Below, piece by piece: positions 54,577 to 63,737 of a DNA stretch of 64,000 nt (positions within the stretch are counted from its first letter, which is position 1; every line of letters begins with the position of its first letter). Under the pieces are notes generated by a model. That model saw nothing but the letters and a program-made list of their open reading frames with translations, made no database searches and was not told the DNA's origin. Both the position numbers and the translations under genes were made by a program. Origin of the DNA: Neobacillus sp. FSL H8-0543 (lineage in GTDB: Bacteria; Bacillota; Bacilli; Bacillales; Cytobacillaceae); contig NZ_CP151943.1 of assembly GCF_038592905.1 (NCBI RefSeq), positions 4,538,501-4,602,500 on the forward strand. The letters are read 5' to 3'.

Positions 54577-55209
54577 ATGAATATATTAGTAGTAAAAGCA
54601 AATAACCGTCCAGCTTCAGAAGCTGTTTCAAGTAAAATGTATGAAACTTTCATGGAGAACCTAGAAGTCGCTAATGTAACTACCTTTGATGTATTTGCAG
54701 AAGATATGCCTTACTTTGGTCAAGAGTTATTCAACGCTTTCGGTAAAGTGGCATCAGGCGAAGAAATGACAGACGTAGAACAACGTATCTTAGCTGCAAA
54801 ACAAAAAGCGATGGATGCATTAACTGCTGCAGACCTAGTGGTATTCGCCTTCCCATTATGGAACTTAACGATTCCTGCTAAATTACAAACATTTGTTGAC
54901 TATGTATATCAAGCTGGTTATTCATTCAAATACGATGAAAATGGCCAAGCGGTACAATTAATGACTGACAAAAAGGCAATCATTTTAAGTGCACGCGGTG
55001 GTATTTACTCAACACCAGAAGCAGCACCAATGGAAATGGCTGCAAACTATATTAAAAATGTTTTTGGCGGCGTATTCGGAATGCAAATCGTAGATGAAGT
55101 CATTATTGAAGGTCATGCTACAATGCCAGACCAAGCAGAAACAATCATTGCTGAAGGCTTAGAAAAAGTTAAAGCAGCAGCAAAAAATATTTCACCAGTA
55201 CTTGTATAA
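54577..55209 (+). CDS. azoR: FMN-dependent NADH-azoreductase
   Basis: A 210-residue flavodoxin-fold quinone/azo reductase. It should reduce quinones and azo bonds with NADH and guard against thiol-reactive aromatics. Family marks: NILVVKANNRPASEAVSSKM at the start, FAFPLWNLTIPAKLQTFVDYV near 90-110, and ILSARGGIYS near 144. B. subtilis AzoR2 (YvaB) is nearly identical in length. It has its own promoter and terminator. Functionally related to the CatE/CatR pair earlier in the window (quinone stress). Confidence 0.93.
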   Translation: MNILVVKANNRPASEAVSSKMYETFMENLEVANVTTFDVFAEDMPYFGQELFNAFGKVASGEEMTDVEQRILAAKQKAMDALTAADLVVFAFPLWNLTIPAKLQTFVDYVYQAGYSFKYDENGQAVQLMTDKKAIILSARGGIYSTPEAAPMEMAANYIKNVFGGVFGMQIVDEVIIEGHATMPDQAETIIAEGLEKVKAAAKNISPVLV

Positions 55210-55218
55210 TTTTAATAT

Positions 55219-55259
55219 AGTGCAGTAAAATCTTATGATTTTACTGCACTTTTTTTTTT
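55219..55259 (+). terminator. Terminator after azoR
   Basis: Perfect stem AGTGCAGTAAAATC/GATTTTACTGCACT and a long T-run. Confidence 0.9.
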
Positions 55260-55336
55260 ATAAAAGGATATAATCAATTATATACCGAATAAGTAGTATA
55301 AAAATTAAGGCTATTAGTAGAATAGGGGTTATGCTA

Positions 55337-55900
55337 ATGAAACAAGCTTTACTAGTAATTGATGCCCAGCAAGAATTAATTGAGGGGAATGAAAATGAGA
55401 AAAGTGTATTGAATAAAGAGAAACTAGTGGAAACTATCAATTTAGTTATTGAAAAGGCAAAGGAATCAGATGCTATAATCGTATTCGTGAGAGATCAAGA
55501 TGTAGCTGGCGGTGAAGGGGAAGGATTTCAAGTACACCAAAGTATAAATGTACCGCCTGCGTCAGAGATTTTTGATAAACAGGCATCGAATTCGTTTTAT
55601 GGTACTCCATTAATGGGATATTTACAGGATCATGCAATTGAACATCTTGTTATCATGGGATGTCAAACAGAATATTGCATTGATTCTGCGGTTAGAACGG
55701 CTACCATAAATGGCTTTGATGTAACATTAGTGGGAGATGGGCATTCAACTACAGGCTCTTCCGTCTTAACTGCTGAACAGATAATCGCTCATCATAACTT
55801 TATCTTGCATGGTCATTACAACGTAGATCACTTTTCTGTTGTTAGGAACAGTGAGGAAGATCTGTTTCAGCCCACTCATAATAATTATCGAAATAGTTAG
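55337..55900 (+). CDS. Isochorismatase-family cysteine hydrolase
   Basis: A 187-residue hydrolase of the isochorismatase/nicotinamidase fold. The catalytic triad pattern is visible: Asp in ALLVIDAQQEL near residue 8, a Lys in the FDKQASNSFYGT region near 80, and Cys in MGCQTEYCIDSAVRTA near 115. The absence of the metal-binding His set of PncA makes nicotinamidase less likely. ATG 55337 has AGGGGT 8 nt upstream. It is convergent with the NCS2 permease, sharing a strong terminator. The substrate is unknown. Confidence 0.88.
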   Translation: MKQALLVIDAQQELIEGNENEKSVLNKEKLVETINLVIEKAKESDAIIVFVRDQDVAGGEGEGFQVHQSINVPPASEIFDKQASNSFYGTPLMGYLQDHAIEHLVIMGCQTEYCIDSAVRTATINGFDVTLVGDGHSTTGSSVLTAEQIIAHHNFILHGHYNVDHFSVVRNSEEDLFQPTHNNYRNS

Positions 55901-55916
55901 GGTCAAATTAGCGAAA

Positions 55917-55966
55917 AAAAACCAACAAAGGACTAGTGAACATCACTAGTCCTTTGTTGGTTTTAT
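55917..55966. terminator. Strong bidirectional terminator
   Basis: A 22-bp perfect stem (AAAACCAACAAAGGACTAGT and so on) with a 4-nt loop and T-rich tails both ways; it overlaps the permease gene's end. Confidence 0.92.
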
Positions 55967-57306
55967 GCTGCTGTCTCTGTATCTGCAGGTAATACTTTTT
56001 CCCGTTCTTTCGGGATGATAAGATTGAGTACTACCGTAGCGAGAGCTCCAACAGCTGTTCCAGAAGATAAGATATAATTTGCAAAGTCTGGGACGCTGTA
56101 TAAGATTTCTTTAGGAAGAACAATTGTTCCAACTGTTAATAAAATCGGTACGCCGATGACCATCATATTCCGGTCATTGATGACAACATGCTGAATGACT
56201 TTAAAACCATTCATAACAATCGCTACACAGACCACACCGAAAATTCCATTGATGACAGGCTCCGGGATACAAGTAATGACTGCTGATAATTTAGGGATTA
56301 AACCTAGGATGACGAGAATTATCCCTGCACTGATTATTGCCATTCTGCTTGCTACGCCTGTAATGGCAATAATTCCTGCATTGGATGAATAACCAGTCAT
56401 TGGGGTACCGCCGAAAAGGGATCCTACAAAACAACCGAGTCCTTCACCGAAAGAGGCACGGTTTAATCTTTTTTCATCTAATTCACTGCCGGTTACGGTT
56501 GAAACCACAAACCAAGTCCCTGTAGTTTCTACTAAAATAACAAGATAGATAAATACCATGGTTAAAATGGCTTGTAAATCAAATACGGGCTTACCGAATG
56601 GGAAAAAGCTTGGTAACGAAAACCATGATGCTTCCTTTACAGAAGAGAAATCCACCGATCCAAATAGTGTAGCCGTAATCGTTCCAGCAACAATTGCTAG
56701 GATGACAGAAACAAGACGGAAAAATGTTCCAAATCCTTTTGCTTTTCGTCCAAGAAGAATGCAAATAATTAGAACCGCAGCCGAAACAAATGCTATCAGG
56801 ACATTGTGTCCAACATTTCCTGGTGCATTATAGATGCTATTAAAGGCATTTGGCATTAAAGAGATCCCGACGATAACAATAACTGTTCCACCGACAAGCG
56901 GTGGGATAATTTTCTTGACCGCTTTAGCAAACCACTTTAATGGATAACCTAGTAATGCAATCAGTATGGCCCCAGGAATGAGACTTCCAAATACTGCACC
57001 CATTCCAAGCTTTCCTCCTATCGCAGCTAAAGCACCAATCGGAACATAAGAGGGACCTTGAACGACTGGTAACCGAAGCCCACCAATAGTCTGAATGAGT
57101 GTTGCAAGTCCCGCAGCAAGGAAACACATTTGAATGAAAAAAGTTGTATTCATTGTATCTAGCGCAAGTAACCCCGCAATAATAATCGGAGCAATATACA
57201 GGTCCATTGCAAGAACATGCTGCATACCTAGCAATAATGCTTTGCTCCAACTGATTTTTTCATCCACTCCAACAATAATGTTCGTGTTTTTCTTCTTTTG
57301 TTCCAC
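55963..57306 (-). CDS. NCS2-family nucleobase (purine/urate-type) permease
   Basis: A 447-residue nucleobase:cation symporter with about 12-14 membrane segments. NCS2 signatures: LLGMQHVLAM near 25, VVQGPSYVPIGA near 86, ETTGTWFVVSTVTG near 265 (the conserved Glu of helix 8) and a GGTPMTGYSSNAGII segment near 301. The pattern fits xanthine/urate carriers (PbuX, PucJ/K, UraA relatives); the exact base is not certain. It is divergent from a Rieske oxygenase gene across 276 bp, suggesting a shared substrate. No purine riboswitch was recognised in its leader. Confidence 0.88.
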   Translation of the reverse strand: MEQKKKNTNIIVGVDEKISWSKALLLGMQHVLAMDLYIAPIIIAGLLALDTMNTTFFIQMCFLAAGLATLIQTIGGLRLPVVQGPSYVPIGALAAIGGKLGMGAVFGSLIPGAILIALLGYPLKWFAKAVKKIIPPLVGGTVIVIVGISLMPNAFNSIYNAPGNVGHNVLIAFVSAAVLIICILLGRKAKGFGTFFRLVSVILAIVAGTITATLFGSVDFSSVKEASWFSLPSFFPFGKPVFDLQAILTMVFIYLVILVETTGTWFVVSTVTGSELDEKRLNRASFGEGLGCFVGSLFGGTPMTGYSSNAGIIAITGVASRMAIISAGIILVILGLIPKLSAVITCIPEPVINGIFGVVCVAIVMNGFKVIQHVVINDRNMMVIGVPILLTVGTIVLPKEILYSVPDFANYILSSGTAVGALATVVLNLIIPKEREKVLPADTETAA

Positions 57307-57519
57307 TTAAACCATTCTCCTCTATTTTATATTATATAAAAAAACCAAGCCTAAGAATCATGAAGAACCGTTTAATCAATTAAAATACTACTTTTCTGGT
57401 AGTTATCACTGCGTCGGTAATAAAAACCTTACTTGGATTATAATTTAGCTTTCAATGATTGTAAATATCAAATTACGAATAATTTTATAAAAAATAAAAT
57501 TAATGTTCGTGTTTTATTA

Positions 57520-57548
57520 TTGACTTTTATTCGTCTGCTAACTAAAAT
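57520..57548 (+). promoter_or_regulatory. Sigma-A promoter of the Rieske oxygenase gene
   Basis: TTGACT (57520-57525), 17-nt spacer, TAAAAT (57543-57548), 34 bp ahead of the ATG and followed by AGGAGG. Upstream, between the divergent genes, ACGAA (57475) and TTCGT (57506) form an AT-rich imperfect inverted repeat, a possible operator. Confidence 0.7.
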
Positions 57549-57582
57549 ATAGAGAATATTGAGTATGGTGAGGAGGATATAA

Positions 57583-58560
57583 ATGATAATCAATGATACT
57601 GTTTTACGGAATGATTGGATTGTTGCTTGTAAAATAGATGAGGTAAAGGAAGAGCCATTGCAAGTAATAATCATGGGTGAAAGGATTGTTCTTTTTCGCA
57701 ATGAACAGGGAATTCATGCCTTTAAAGACTTATGTATCCATCGCGGTTCCGCTCTTTCACTCGGCTGCGTAAAAGACGGGAACCTCGTTTGCCCATACCA
57801 TGGCTGGGAATATAATTCGGAAGGGGCATGTACTAAAATCCCACAGCTTCCTGAAGGAAAGTCGATTCCATTAAAAGCAAAAGCGATTAAATATTCATGC
57901 AGAACAGAGTATGGATTTGTATGGGTAAATTTCAATAATAATAATCCTGAGTTCTTATCGTATCCCGAATTTAATGATGATAATTACCGCAATGTATTGT
58001 GGGGACCACAGGAAGTGAATGCAAATCCGCCAAGAATTGTCGAGAACTTCCTTGATGTAGGGCATCTTTCTTTTATCCATGAAGGATTTCTTGGAGTACC
58101 TGAGCATCCAGTCATTGGCGATTATGATGTGCAGTCTGAAGGTGATCGAATTTTCTCAGATGAAATTGCCATTTTCCAGCCTGATCCAGATGGCTCCGGT
58201 CAATCAAAGGATGTTTATTACACCTATGAAATTGTTCGGCCGCTAACCGTACGATTTACTAAAAGAGATCCTGATACAGACAATAGGATGACAATCCTAC
58301 TGACGGTTCTCCCTGTCGCAGAAGGAAAGTCCGTTGCCTTTGGAATTATGTCAGTTAACTATGAAACTGGTACAAGTGACCAAGAAATGATAGATTTTCA
58401 GGATATGATTTTCGCTCAGGACAAGCCTATTGTAGAAAACCAAAAACCGGAGGACTTACCACTGGATTTGCAAGTAGAACTTTCTTTAAAATGTGACCGG
58501 ATGAGCATTGCCTATCGCCAATATTTAAAGAAACTCGGTGTGACACTAGGTACGGAATAG
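57583..58560 (+). CDS. Rieske non-heme iron oxygenase (terminal component)
   Basis: A 325-residue aromatic-ring-hydroxylating-type oxygenase alpha chain. The Rieske [2Fe-2S] ligands are Cys51, His53, Cys70 and His73 (C-I-H, 16 residues, C-P-Y-H). The mononuclear iron motif follows: Glu154, Asp158, His161 and His166 in ENFLDVGHLSFIH, consistent with an intact enzyme. It needs a ferredoxin reductase, which is not adjacent. At 325 residues it is on the short side, as in the demethylase and oxidase types rather than the large dioxygenase alpha subunits. Divergence from an NCS2 permease hints at a purine or related heterocycle as substrate (compare HpxD and NdmA-type enzymes), but that is inference. 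Confidence 0.88.
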   Translation: MIINDTVLRNDWIVACKIDEVKEEPLQVIIMGERIVLFRNEQGIHAFKDLCIHRGSALSLGCVKDGNLVCPYHGWEYNSEGACTKIPQLPEGKSIPLKAKAIKYSCRTEYGFVWVNFNNNNPEFLSYPEFNDDNYRNVLWGPQEVNANPPRIVENFLDVGHLSFIHEGFLGVPEHPVIGDYDVQSEGDRIFSDEIAIFQPDPDGSGQSKDVYYTYEIVRPLTVRFTKRDPDTDNRMTILLTVLPVAEGKSVAFGIMSVNYETGTSDQEMIDFQDMIFAQDKPIVENQKPEDLPLDLQVELSLKCDRMSIAYRQYLKKLGVTLGTE

Positions 58561-58608
58561 ATATTTTAATTTAAAATGCGGGTTTAAACAAATAGATTGA
58601 AAAGTAAA

Positions 58609-58655
58609 AGCATCCAGGAAGAAGAGGATTTCCCCTTTTTCCTGGATGCTTAATT
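58609..58655 (+). terminator. Terminator after the Rieske gene
   Basis: Stem AGCATCCAGG/CCTGGATGCT, with partial pairing of the AAGAGGA-like loop, followed by T/A-rich sequence. Confidence 0.7.
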
Positions 58656-58743
58656 TCGATATAAAAAAGATAAAAGTAAGTTCTGTAAATCCCTATATAA
58701 GTAATAATTGGGGATTTACTTTTTTTCACCACCCTAAAATAAA

Positions 58744-58935
58744 TTAGGTCATGGAAATATACCAGGCCAATCCTCCGATTGCACCAAAAATCACGATTAT
58801 ATAAATGACCGTTAACCGGATAGTGTTAGGTTTTGTGGAACTTTTATAGTTTTCATCATGTTTTCCTAAAAGTGCAATGGTGCCAATAAATGCGGCTATT
58901 AAAACGATGATGATAAAGCCCATAGCAAACTCCAT
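58744..58935 (-). CDS. Small membrane protein, unknown function
   Basis: A 63-residue protein from ATG 58935, with GGAGGAGG 7 nt upstream. Two hydrophobic segments (about 4-22, FAMGFIIIVLIAAFIGTIALL; about 42-60, IYIIVIFGAIGGLAWYI) flank a short charged loop (KHDENYKSSTK). Not recognised. It has its own ribosome site and lies alone between convergent or unrelated genes. Confidence 0.6.
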   Translation of the reverse strand: MEFAMGFIIIVLIAAFIGTIALLGKHDENYKSSTKPNTIRLTVIYIIVIFGAIGGLAWYISMT

Positions 58936-59159
58936 ATCTGTTCCTCCTCCATTCAATTATTTTTCAAAAGAACTCAAACTATAACAGGGTAAAATAATTT
59001 CATTAAAAAATATTAACTAAGTCATAAGAGTTTCATTGTATGACTCTTATATTAATGATATTTTTATTAAATGAGACCATCCAATTAGCAATAAAAGAGA
59101 CCATCCACTTTATTTTTATTGAAATTACGTAATTTACGAAATTGAGAGGTGTGAAAAAT

Positions 59160-60596
59160 TTGGGGTGGAAACCAAATCGTACAGAGAAAAGACCCATTTA
59201 TAAACAAATTGCCAATTTTATTGAGCAGGAAATTGCTACAGGAGTGTATACGTCGGAAAGCATCTTGCCTTCAGAACGTGTTTTAGCAGAAAAGCTGCAA
59301 GTGAATCGCAGTACAGTGATCGCAGCTTATGAAGAACTCCAATCGCTTGGTATTGTAGAGAGAAAAAAAGGAAGTGGAACCCGTGTTAGTACAGATATTT
59401 GGGGATTAGAACACAGGCGAATTCCAAACTGGAATCGATATTTAGAGGGTGGTTCTTTTCTGCCCAACCTTCCATTAGTGCAAAGAATTCGCAAGGAAAC
59501 CCAGGAAAATGATCTTATAAATATGGCTAGTGGTGAATTGTCATCTCATTTATTTCCAAATGAGCAATTCAGAAATATTCTTTCTGAACAGCCATTTACA
59601 GGCTTTCTTGGATATGAATATCCACAAGGGAATGAAGAGTTAAGAAGTACGATTGCTTCACATGTGAATGAGACGAGGAAGATTAAAACACTTCCTTCAT
59701 CCATTCTTATCACATCGGGTGCTCAGCAAGCCCTACATTTAATTGTTCAATGCCTGCTTAAACCTGGTGACGCTGTTGCCATTGAGGATCCATCCTATTG
59801 TTATTCTCTTCCTATTTTCCGAACGGCAGGTTTAAAAATTTTCCGATTATCTGTGGATGCAGACGGGGTAAATCCGGATGACCTAATAGAATTACACAAG
59901 AAACATCGGATTAGAATGGTCTTTCTAAACCCTGATTTTCAAAACCCTACGGGAACGGTTCTTTCAATGGAGCGGCGCAAACAAATTTTAAACCTTTCAG
60001 CTGAATTTGGTATTCCAATCATAGAAGATGATCCCTATAGTTTGACCTCCTATGATGAAGTGGTAAATCCAACCTTAAAATCAATGGATGATAATGGAAA
60101 TGTCCTTTATATAAGCTCTTTGTCCAAAATTATGGCTTCTGGATTGCGGATTGGTTGGGTTATTGGCCCTTCAAAAGTCATTCAACGGCTTGCTGACGCT
60201 AAACAACAAGTTGATTTTGGACATAGTGTTTTTCCTCAATGGATTGCCAATCAATTTATTGGCTCCGAGTACTTTCACCCACATATTCATTTTTTAAGAA
60301 AAGAGCTTAAACAGAGGAGGGATCAAATCGTTTTAAGCTTGAACCAAGAAATGGATGAAAAAGTAACATTCTATACTCCAGAGGGCGGAATTCATATTTG
60401 GGTCAAATTAAACAGGACTGTAGATGAGCAAAAATTACTAGAGGAATCTATAAAGAAGGGGATTGCATTTGTTCCAGGAAGCATTTTGGGTTCTGAAAAA
60501 GACTGTTTTCGATTTACATATGGAAGGGCTGAAACAAATTTAATCCATGAAGGGATTTATAGGTTTTCAGAGGCAATAAAAAGTCTGGAAAAATAG
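59160..60596 (+). CDS. MocR-type GntR/aminotransferase regulator
   Basis: A 478-residue fusion. An N-terminal GntR winged helix (about 12-75; RPIYKQIANFIEQEIATG, LPSERVLAEKLQVNRSTVIAAYEEL) is joined to a fold-type-I aminotransferase domain (about 110-478). The PLP lysine is in SSLSKIMASGLRIGW near residue 323. Such proteins (PdxR, GabR) use PLP or an amino acid to control metabolism; there is no clear target gene next door. TTG 59160 was chosen after GAGAGGTG; a longer frame begins at TTG 59142. A 19-bp perfect hairpin follows. Confidence 0.88.
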   Translation: MGWKPNRTEKRPIYKQIANFIEQEIATGVYTSESILPSERVLAEKLQVNRSTVIAAYEELQSLGIVERKKGSGTRVSTDIWGLEHRRIPNWNRYLEGGSFLPNLPLVQRIRKETQENDLINMASGELSSHLFPNEQFRNILSEQPFTGFLGYEYPQGNEELRSTIASHVNETRKIKTLPSSILITSGAQQALHLIVQCLLKPGDAVAIEDPSYCYSLPIFRTAGLKIFRLSVDADGVNPDDLIELHKKHRIRMVFLNPDFQNPTGTVLSMERRKQILNLSAEFGIPIIEDDPYSLTSYDEVVNPTLKSMDDNGNVLYISSLSKIMASGLRIGWVIGPSKVIQRLADAKQQVDFGHSVFPQWIANQFIGSEYFHPHIHFLRKELKQRRDQIVLSLNQEMDEKVTFYTPEGGIHIWVKLNRTVDEQKLLEESIKKGIAFVPGSILGSEKDCFRFTYGRAETNLIHEGIYRFSEAIKSLEK

Positions 60597-60624
60597 TCAC
60601 GCCGAAATAAGTTCCCATGGAAAG

Positions 60625-60668
60625 AATAATGCCAGGCGCCATCCAAATTGATGGCGCCTGGCATTATT
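60625..60668. terminator. Very strong bidirectional hairpin terminator
   Basis: A 19-bp perfect GC-rich stem (AATAATGCCAGGCGCCATC with its complement) and a 6-nt loop, AT-rich tails both ways, between the convergent regulator and the gene ending at 60676. Confidence 0.85.
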
Positions 60669-60675
60669 TATCATT

Positions 60676-60999
60676 TTAACATAATTGCTGCCATATTCTA
60701 CTGCTATGAACGGTTGAATTTTGTTCGATGATGGAGTAGGCTGCATTGGTGATTGCTTGAGGTAGAGTATCACCCGTGGCGCGTATGTTATTAAAACCAA
60801 CCTCGTAATCTCCATTTTTTGAAAAGGTAAATCCGAACTTCTCTAATTTTTCTACAATTAGCATTGCATGGTCGAGGTTATGCTCAGGTTGAAACTCCGA
60901 ATCATAGATAAACAGATTTTTTTCATAATCAAACCATCGATCCCATCTATTTAATTTCCAGCCTAGTATTCTCCGCACGATTGAGTCAGTTTTGTTCAT
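60676..60999 (-). CDS. Small phage-ABA-sandwich-like (BC1872-type) protein
   Basis: A 107-residue soluble protein. The pattern resembles the BC1872/phage ABA sandwich domain: a start with IVRRILGWKLN, the central FQPEHNLDHAMLIVEKLEKFG, a short beta hairpin, and GDTLPQAITNAAYSII near the end. Homologues occur in phages and Bacillus chromosomes with no known function. ATG 60999 was chosen with GGGG upstream; ATG 61005 is also in frame. No other phage genes are here. Confidence 0.68.
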   Translation of the reverse strand: MNKTDSIVRRILGWKLNRWDRWFDYEKNLFIYDSEFQPEHNLDHAMLIVEKLEKFGFTFSKNGDYEVGFNNIRATGDTLPQAITNAAYSIIEQNSTVHSSRIWQQLC

Positions 61000-61005
61000 A
61001 TCCAT

Positions 61006-61341
61006 TACCCCTTTTTTATTATAATTTAATTTGTTGTATAACAGTAAATTAATTATTTATTATTGTATAACACAATAATGGAAACGACCATCTTTTTTTT
61101 ACTTTTTCATGGATTTTTTTATATTAATCTGCAACACTCACTGTTTACAAAGTTGTACATTTGTATTTTTTTCTTAACAGATGTAAGAGTATATCAGCAG
61201 CCAAAGTGTAAGCCATTTTCAACTTACAAGCGATGGTAAGACGTAACAGGCAGGTTGGTACAATTCTTGCAACTATCGTGTAGAGCCCAAATTTTAATGA
61301 ATGACTGCGGCATGATCTTTAACAAAGGAGGAATCTTTCGT
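61006..61341. other. Intergenic region upstream of the DUF169 gene
   Basis: 336 bp with no gene. TGTATAACA occurs twice (about 61033 and 61070), each beside an AATTAA/TTATTA tract. The last part (61190-61341) has a higher GC content and a ribosome site AAAGGAGG near 61324. Nothing else was recognised. Confidence 0.4.
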
Positions 61342-62106
61342 ATGTATGATTGGAAGGCAATCATATCAGATTTGCAGGACCTGCTAAAAATTAAAACCGT
61401 GCCAATTGGAATGAAATTATTCCAAACTCGAGCTGAAATGGAAGCGGTTCCAAAAATAAGACGGCCAACTCAGGTTCATACAACGGACCAAATTGTGGCT
61501 CAAGCTGCAAGACTTGGTTGGACGGTGGGGATCACCAATGAGGATTTAGTTGGTGCTCAATGTGGCGCTGTCATCGGTCTTCATCCGCAAGATGCAAAAT
61601 GGATTGCAGGAAAAGAGTATGCTGGTGTCTGGTATGAAACTGCTGAAGATGCTGAACAACATCAAAAAGCAATGGAGGTCGTTCCTTTTGGGAGGTATGA
61701 GGCGATGGCCGTATCACCGCTTGTTTCAGGGCGCCTTCAACCGCCAGATATTTGTTTACTCTATGCAACCCCAGGGCAAATGATTTTGTTCATAAATGGA
61801 TTGCAGTGGAGAAATTATCAGAAGTTTGATTGGAGTATTGTAGGTGAATCATCCTGTGCAGACTCATGGGGAAGGGCCTTAAAGACAGGAAAGCCAAGTC
61901 TGTCCATTCCTTGCTATGCAGAAAGGAGGTACGGGGGAGTTCTTGATGATGAACTATTAATGGCACTCTCTCCAGATGATTTGCTGAGGGCGATTGAAGG
62001 AATGAAGTATTTGAGCCGCAATGGCTTGCGTTATCCGATTCCACAATACGGCATTCAACAGGATGTTAGGAGTGGATTGGAGGTGAGTTACGGGAAAAGG
62101 GAGTAG
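61342..62106 (+). CDS. DUF169 domain protein
   Basis: A 254-residue protein with the DUF169 pattern: an N-terminal LKIKTVPIGMKLF, conserved Cys segments (VGAQCGAVIGL near 69, SSCADSWG near 172, IPCYAERRYGG near 193), and helical parts between. The function of the family is unsettled; similar proteins occur in many bacteria and archaea. ATG 61342 has AAAGGAGG upstream; a GTG at 61255 would add 29 residues. It is followed 49 nt later by an AMP-binding ligase, suggesting a joint operon. Confidence 0.82.
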   Translation: MYDWKAIISDLQDLLKIKTVPIGMKLFQTRAEMEAVPKIRRPTQVHTTDQIVAQAARLGWTVGITNEDLVGAQCGAVIGLHPQDAKWIAGKEYAGVWYETAEDAEQHQKAMEVVPFGRYEAMAVSPLVSGRLQPPDICLLYATPGQMILFINGLQWRNYQKFDWSIVGESSCADSWGRALKTGKPSLSIPCYAERRYGGVLDDELLMALSPDDLLRAIEGMKYLSRNGLRYPIPQYGIQQDVRSGLEVSYGKRE

Positions 62107-62155
62107 TTTTGCAAGAATAAGGATACGATTCAAAAAAACGAGGGGTGACGGATAA

Positions 62156-63712
62156 GTGAGTGAGATTACTGCTTTAAATCGTGTAGCAATTGGTGACATT
62201 ATTCGAAGGACAGCTGCAAAAAATCCTGATAAAACAGCGGTTGTTTCCGGTGAAAAAAGGCTTACCTATAAAGACTTTAACGATGATTGTAACCGTTTTG
62301 CACACTATTTGTTAGATCTTGGTTTACAAAAAGGAGATTCCGTTGCGACGATTTGCGGGAATTCCTGGCAATTCCTTGTTTCTATCTTTGGGATTGCAAA
62401 GGCAGGTTTAATCTGGGTTCCAATTAATCCTGGCGTTTCCTTTAATGAAAAGGTCTATATTCTTTCGGAAGTACAGGCGAAAGTACTCCTAGCTGACGAG
62501 GTATTTATAAAGGGGAAAAAAGAAGAGTTTTCAGCCATTTGTCCTGAATTAATCGTAATTGGCGAAGGAGCCCTGGAGGCGGAAAAATTTGAAAATACCC
62601 TTCAATCCAATCATACAGCAGAGCCTGAAGTAAACATCGGTGACAGGGATATTGCCCAGATTATGTTTACAAGTGGAACCACGGGAACACCGAAAGGAGT
62701 CCTCATTAACCATCAGGCTGTGTTCATTGCTAGCCTTGCTAATATCATTGAGGCTGGAATGGTGAAAGAAGACATTGCCACACTAATCATGCCAGTGTTC
62801 CATTGTGCCCAGCATGCACTGGTAGCATCCTTTTTCCATCTCGGGTCTACCTTAGTCATCATTCCAGGATATGATCCTGAAGCATTTATGAAAACGGTCG
62901 AAAAAGAAAAGATTACTTGGATGTTTGGTCTGCCTATAATGTATAGAGCTTTTCTCTATCATCCTTCCTTTAAAAAATATAATCTATCAAGCCTGCGCTA
63001 TTGTTTATATGCGATGGCACCAATGGATCGAAATACGCTTGAAAAAGGGATTAAGGAACTTGGCTGTGATTTTGCACTGGGGTCGGGCCAAACTGAAATG
63101 TACCCAGCAACCTGTGTTTTCAAACCCGAAGACCAGCTTAGGAAATCTGGACCTTATTGGGGAGTTGCGTCATTGATTACCGATATAGCGATAATGGATG
63201 AAAAGGGCAGCCTGCTTGGTAAAAAGGAAGTTGGTGAAATCGTCCATCGCGGACCAAATGTCATGGATGGGTATCTCAATAATCCAGAAGAAACAAACCG
63301 GGCGAGACAGTTTGGCTGGCACCATACGGGAGATTTGGGCTACTTAGATGAGGATGGACTGCTCATGTTTGTTGATAGGAAGAAGGACATGATCAAAACA
63401 GGTGGGGAAAATGTTGCTTCGATTCAAGTGGAACAGGTTCTGATTTCCTATCCGAAAGTACTAAATGCAGTGGCGGTTGGGCTTCCACATGAGCGCTGGG
63501 TGGAGGCGGTAACGGCGTTTGTTGTCTTAAAGCCAGGGGAGACAGCCACAAAGGAGGATATCCTTGCCTACTGCAAAGAGCATCTTGGTAGTTTCCAAGT
63601 TCCAAAAGAAGTGGTAATTGTTCCTGAGCTTCCGCTGACAACCACTGGTAAAATTCAAAAGCATATCCTTAGGGATAAATATCAAAGCTTATATTCGAAT
63701 AATCTTGTTTAG
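62156..63712 (+). CDS. AMP-binding acyl-CoA synthetase
   Basis: A 518-residue adenylate-forming ligase. P-loop FTSGTTGTPKGVLINH near 172-187; GSGQTEMYP near 310 (A5); DRKKDMIKTGGENVASIQVE near 405-424 (A8); catalytic Lys in PLTTTGKIQKHIL near 500. GENVAS replaces the more common GFNIYP, as in short/medium-chain or aromatic-acid ligases. GTG start at 62156 after a G-rich ribosome site. It follows DUF169 and precedes, across the ~130-bp repeat, another ligase. Confidence 0.92.
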   Translation: MSEITALNRVAIGDIIRRTAAKNPDKTAVVSGEKRLTYKDFNDDCNRFAHYLLDLGLQKGDSVATICGNSWQFLVSIFGIAKAGLIWVPINPGVSFNEKVYILSEVQAKVLLADEVFIKGKKEEFSAICPELIVIGEGALEAEKFENTLQSNHTAEPEVNIGDRDIAQIMFTSGTTGTPKGVLINHQAVFIASLANIIEAGMVKEDIATLIMPVFHCAQHALVASFFHLGSTLVIIPGYDPEAFMKTVEKEKITWMFGLPIMYRAFLYHPSFKKYNLSSLRYCLYAMAPMDRNTLEKGIKELGCDFALGSGQTEMYPATCVFKPEDQLRKSGPYWGVASLITDIAIMDEKGSLLGKKEVGEIVHRGPNVMDGYLNNPEETNRARQFGWHHTGDLGYLDEDGLLMFVDRKKDMIKTGGENVASIQVEQVLISYPKVLNAVAVGLPHERWVEAVTAFVVLKPGETATKEDILAYCKEHLGSFQVPKEVVIVPELPLTTTGKIQKHILRDKYQSLYSNNLV

Positions 63713-63737
63713 ATGGTTAAGCACATTGTTGATTCTC

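Noticed and set aside
57307..57582. Purine riboswitch or PurR boxes for the NCS2 permease
   Set aside because: A TATAATCC-like start is seen on the minus strand but the TTTCTACC core is missing. The CGAA/TTCG pair is 26 nt apart, too far for a standard PurR box.
60676..60999. Prophage remnant
   Set aside because: The ABA-sandwich-like gene is the only phage-type gene, and the neighbours are ordinary metabolic genes.
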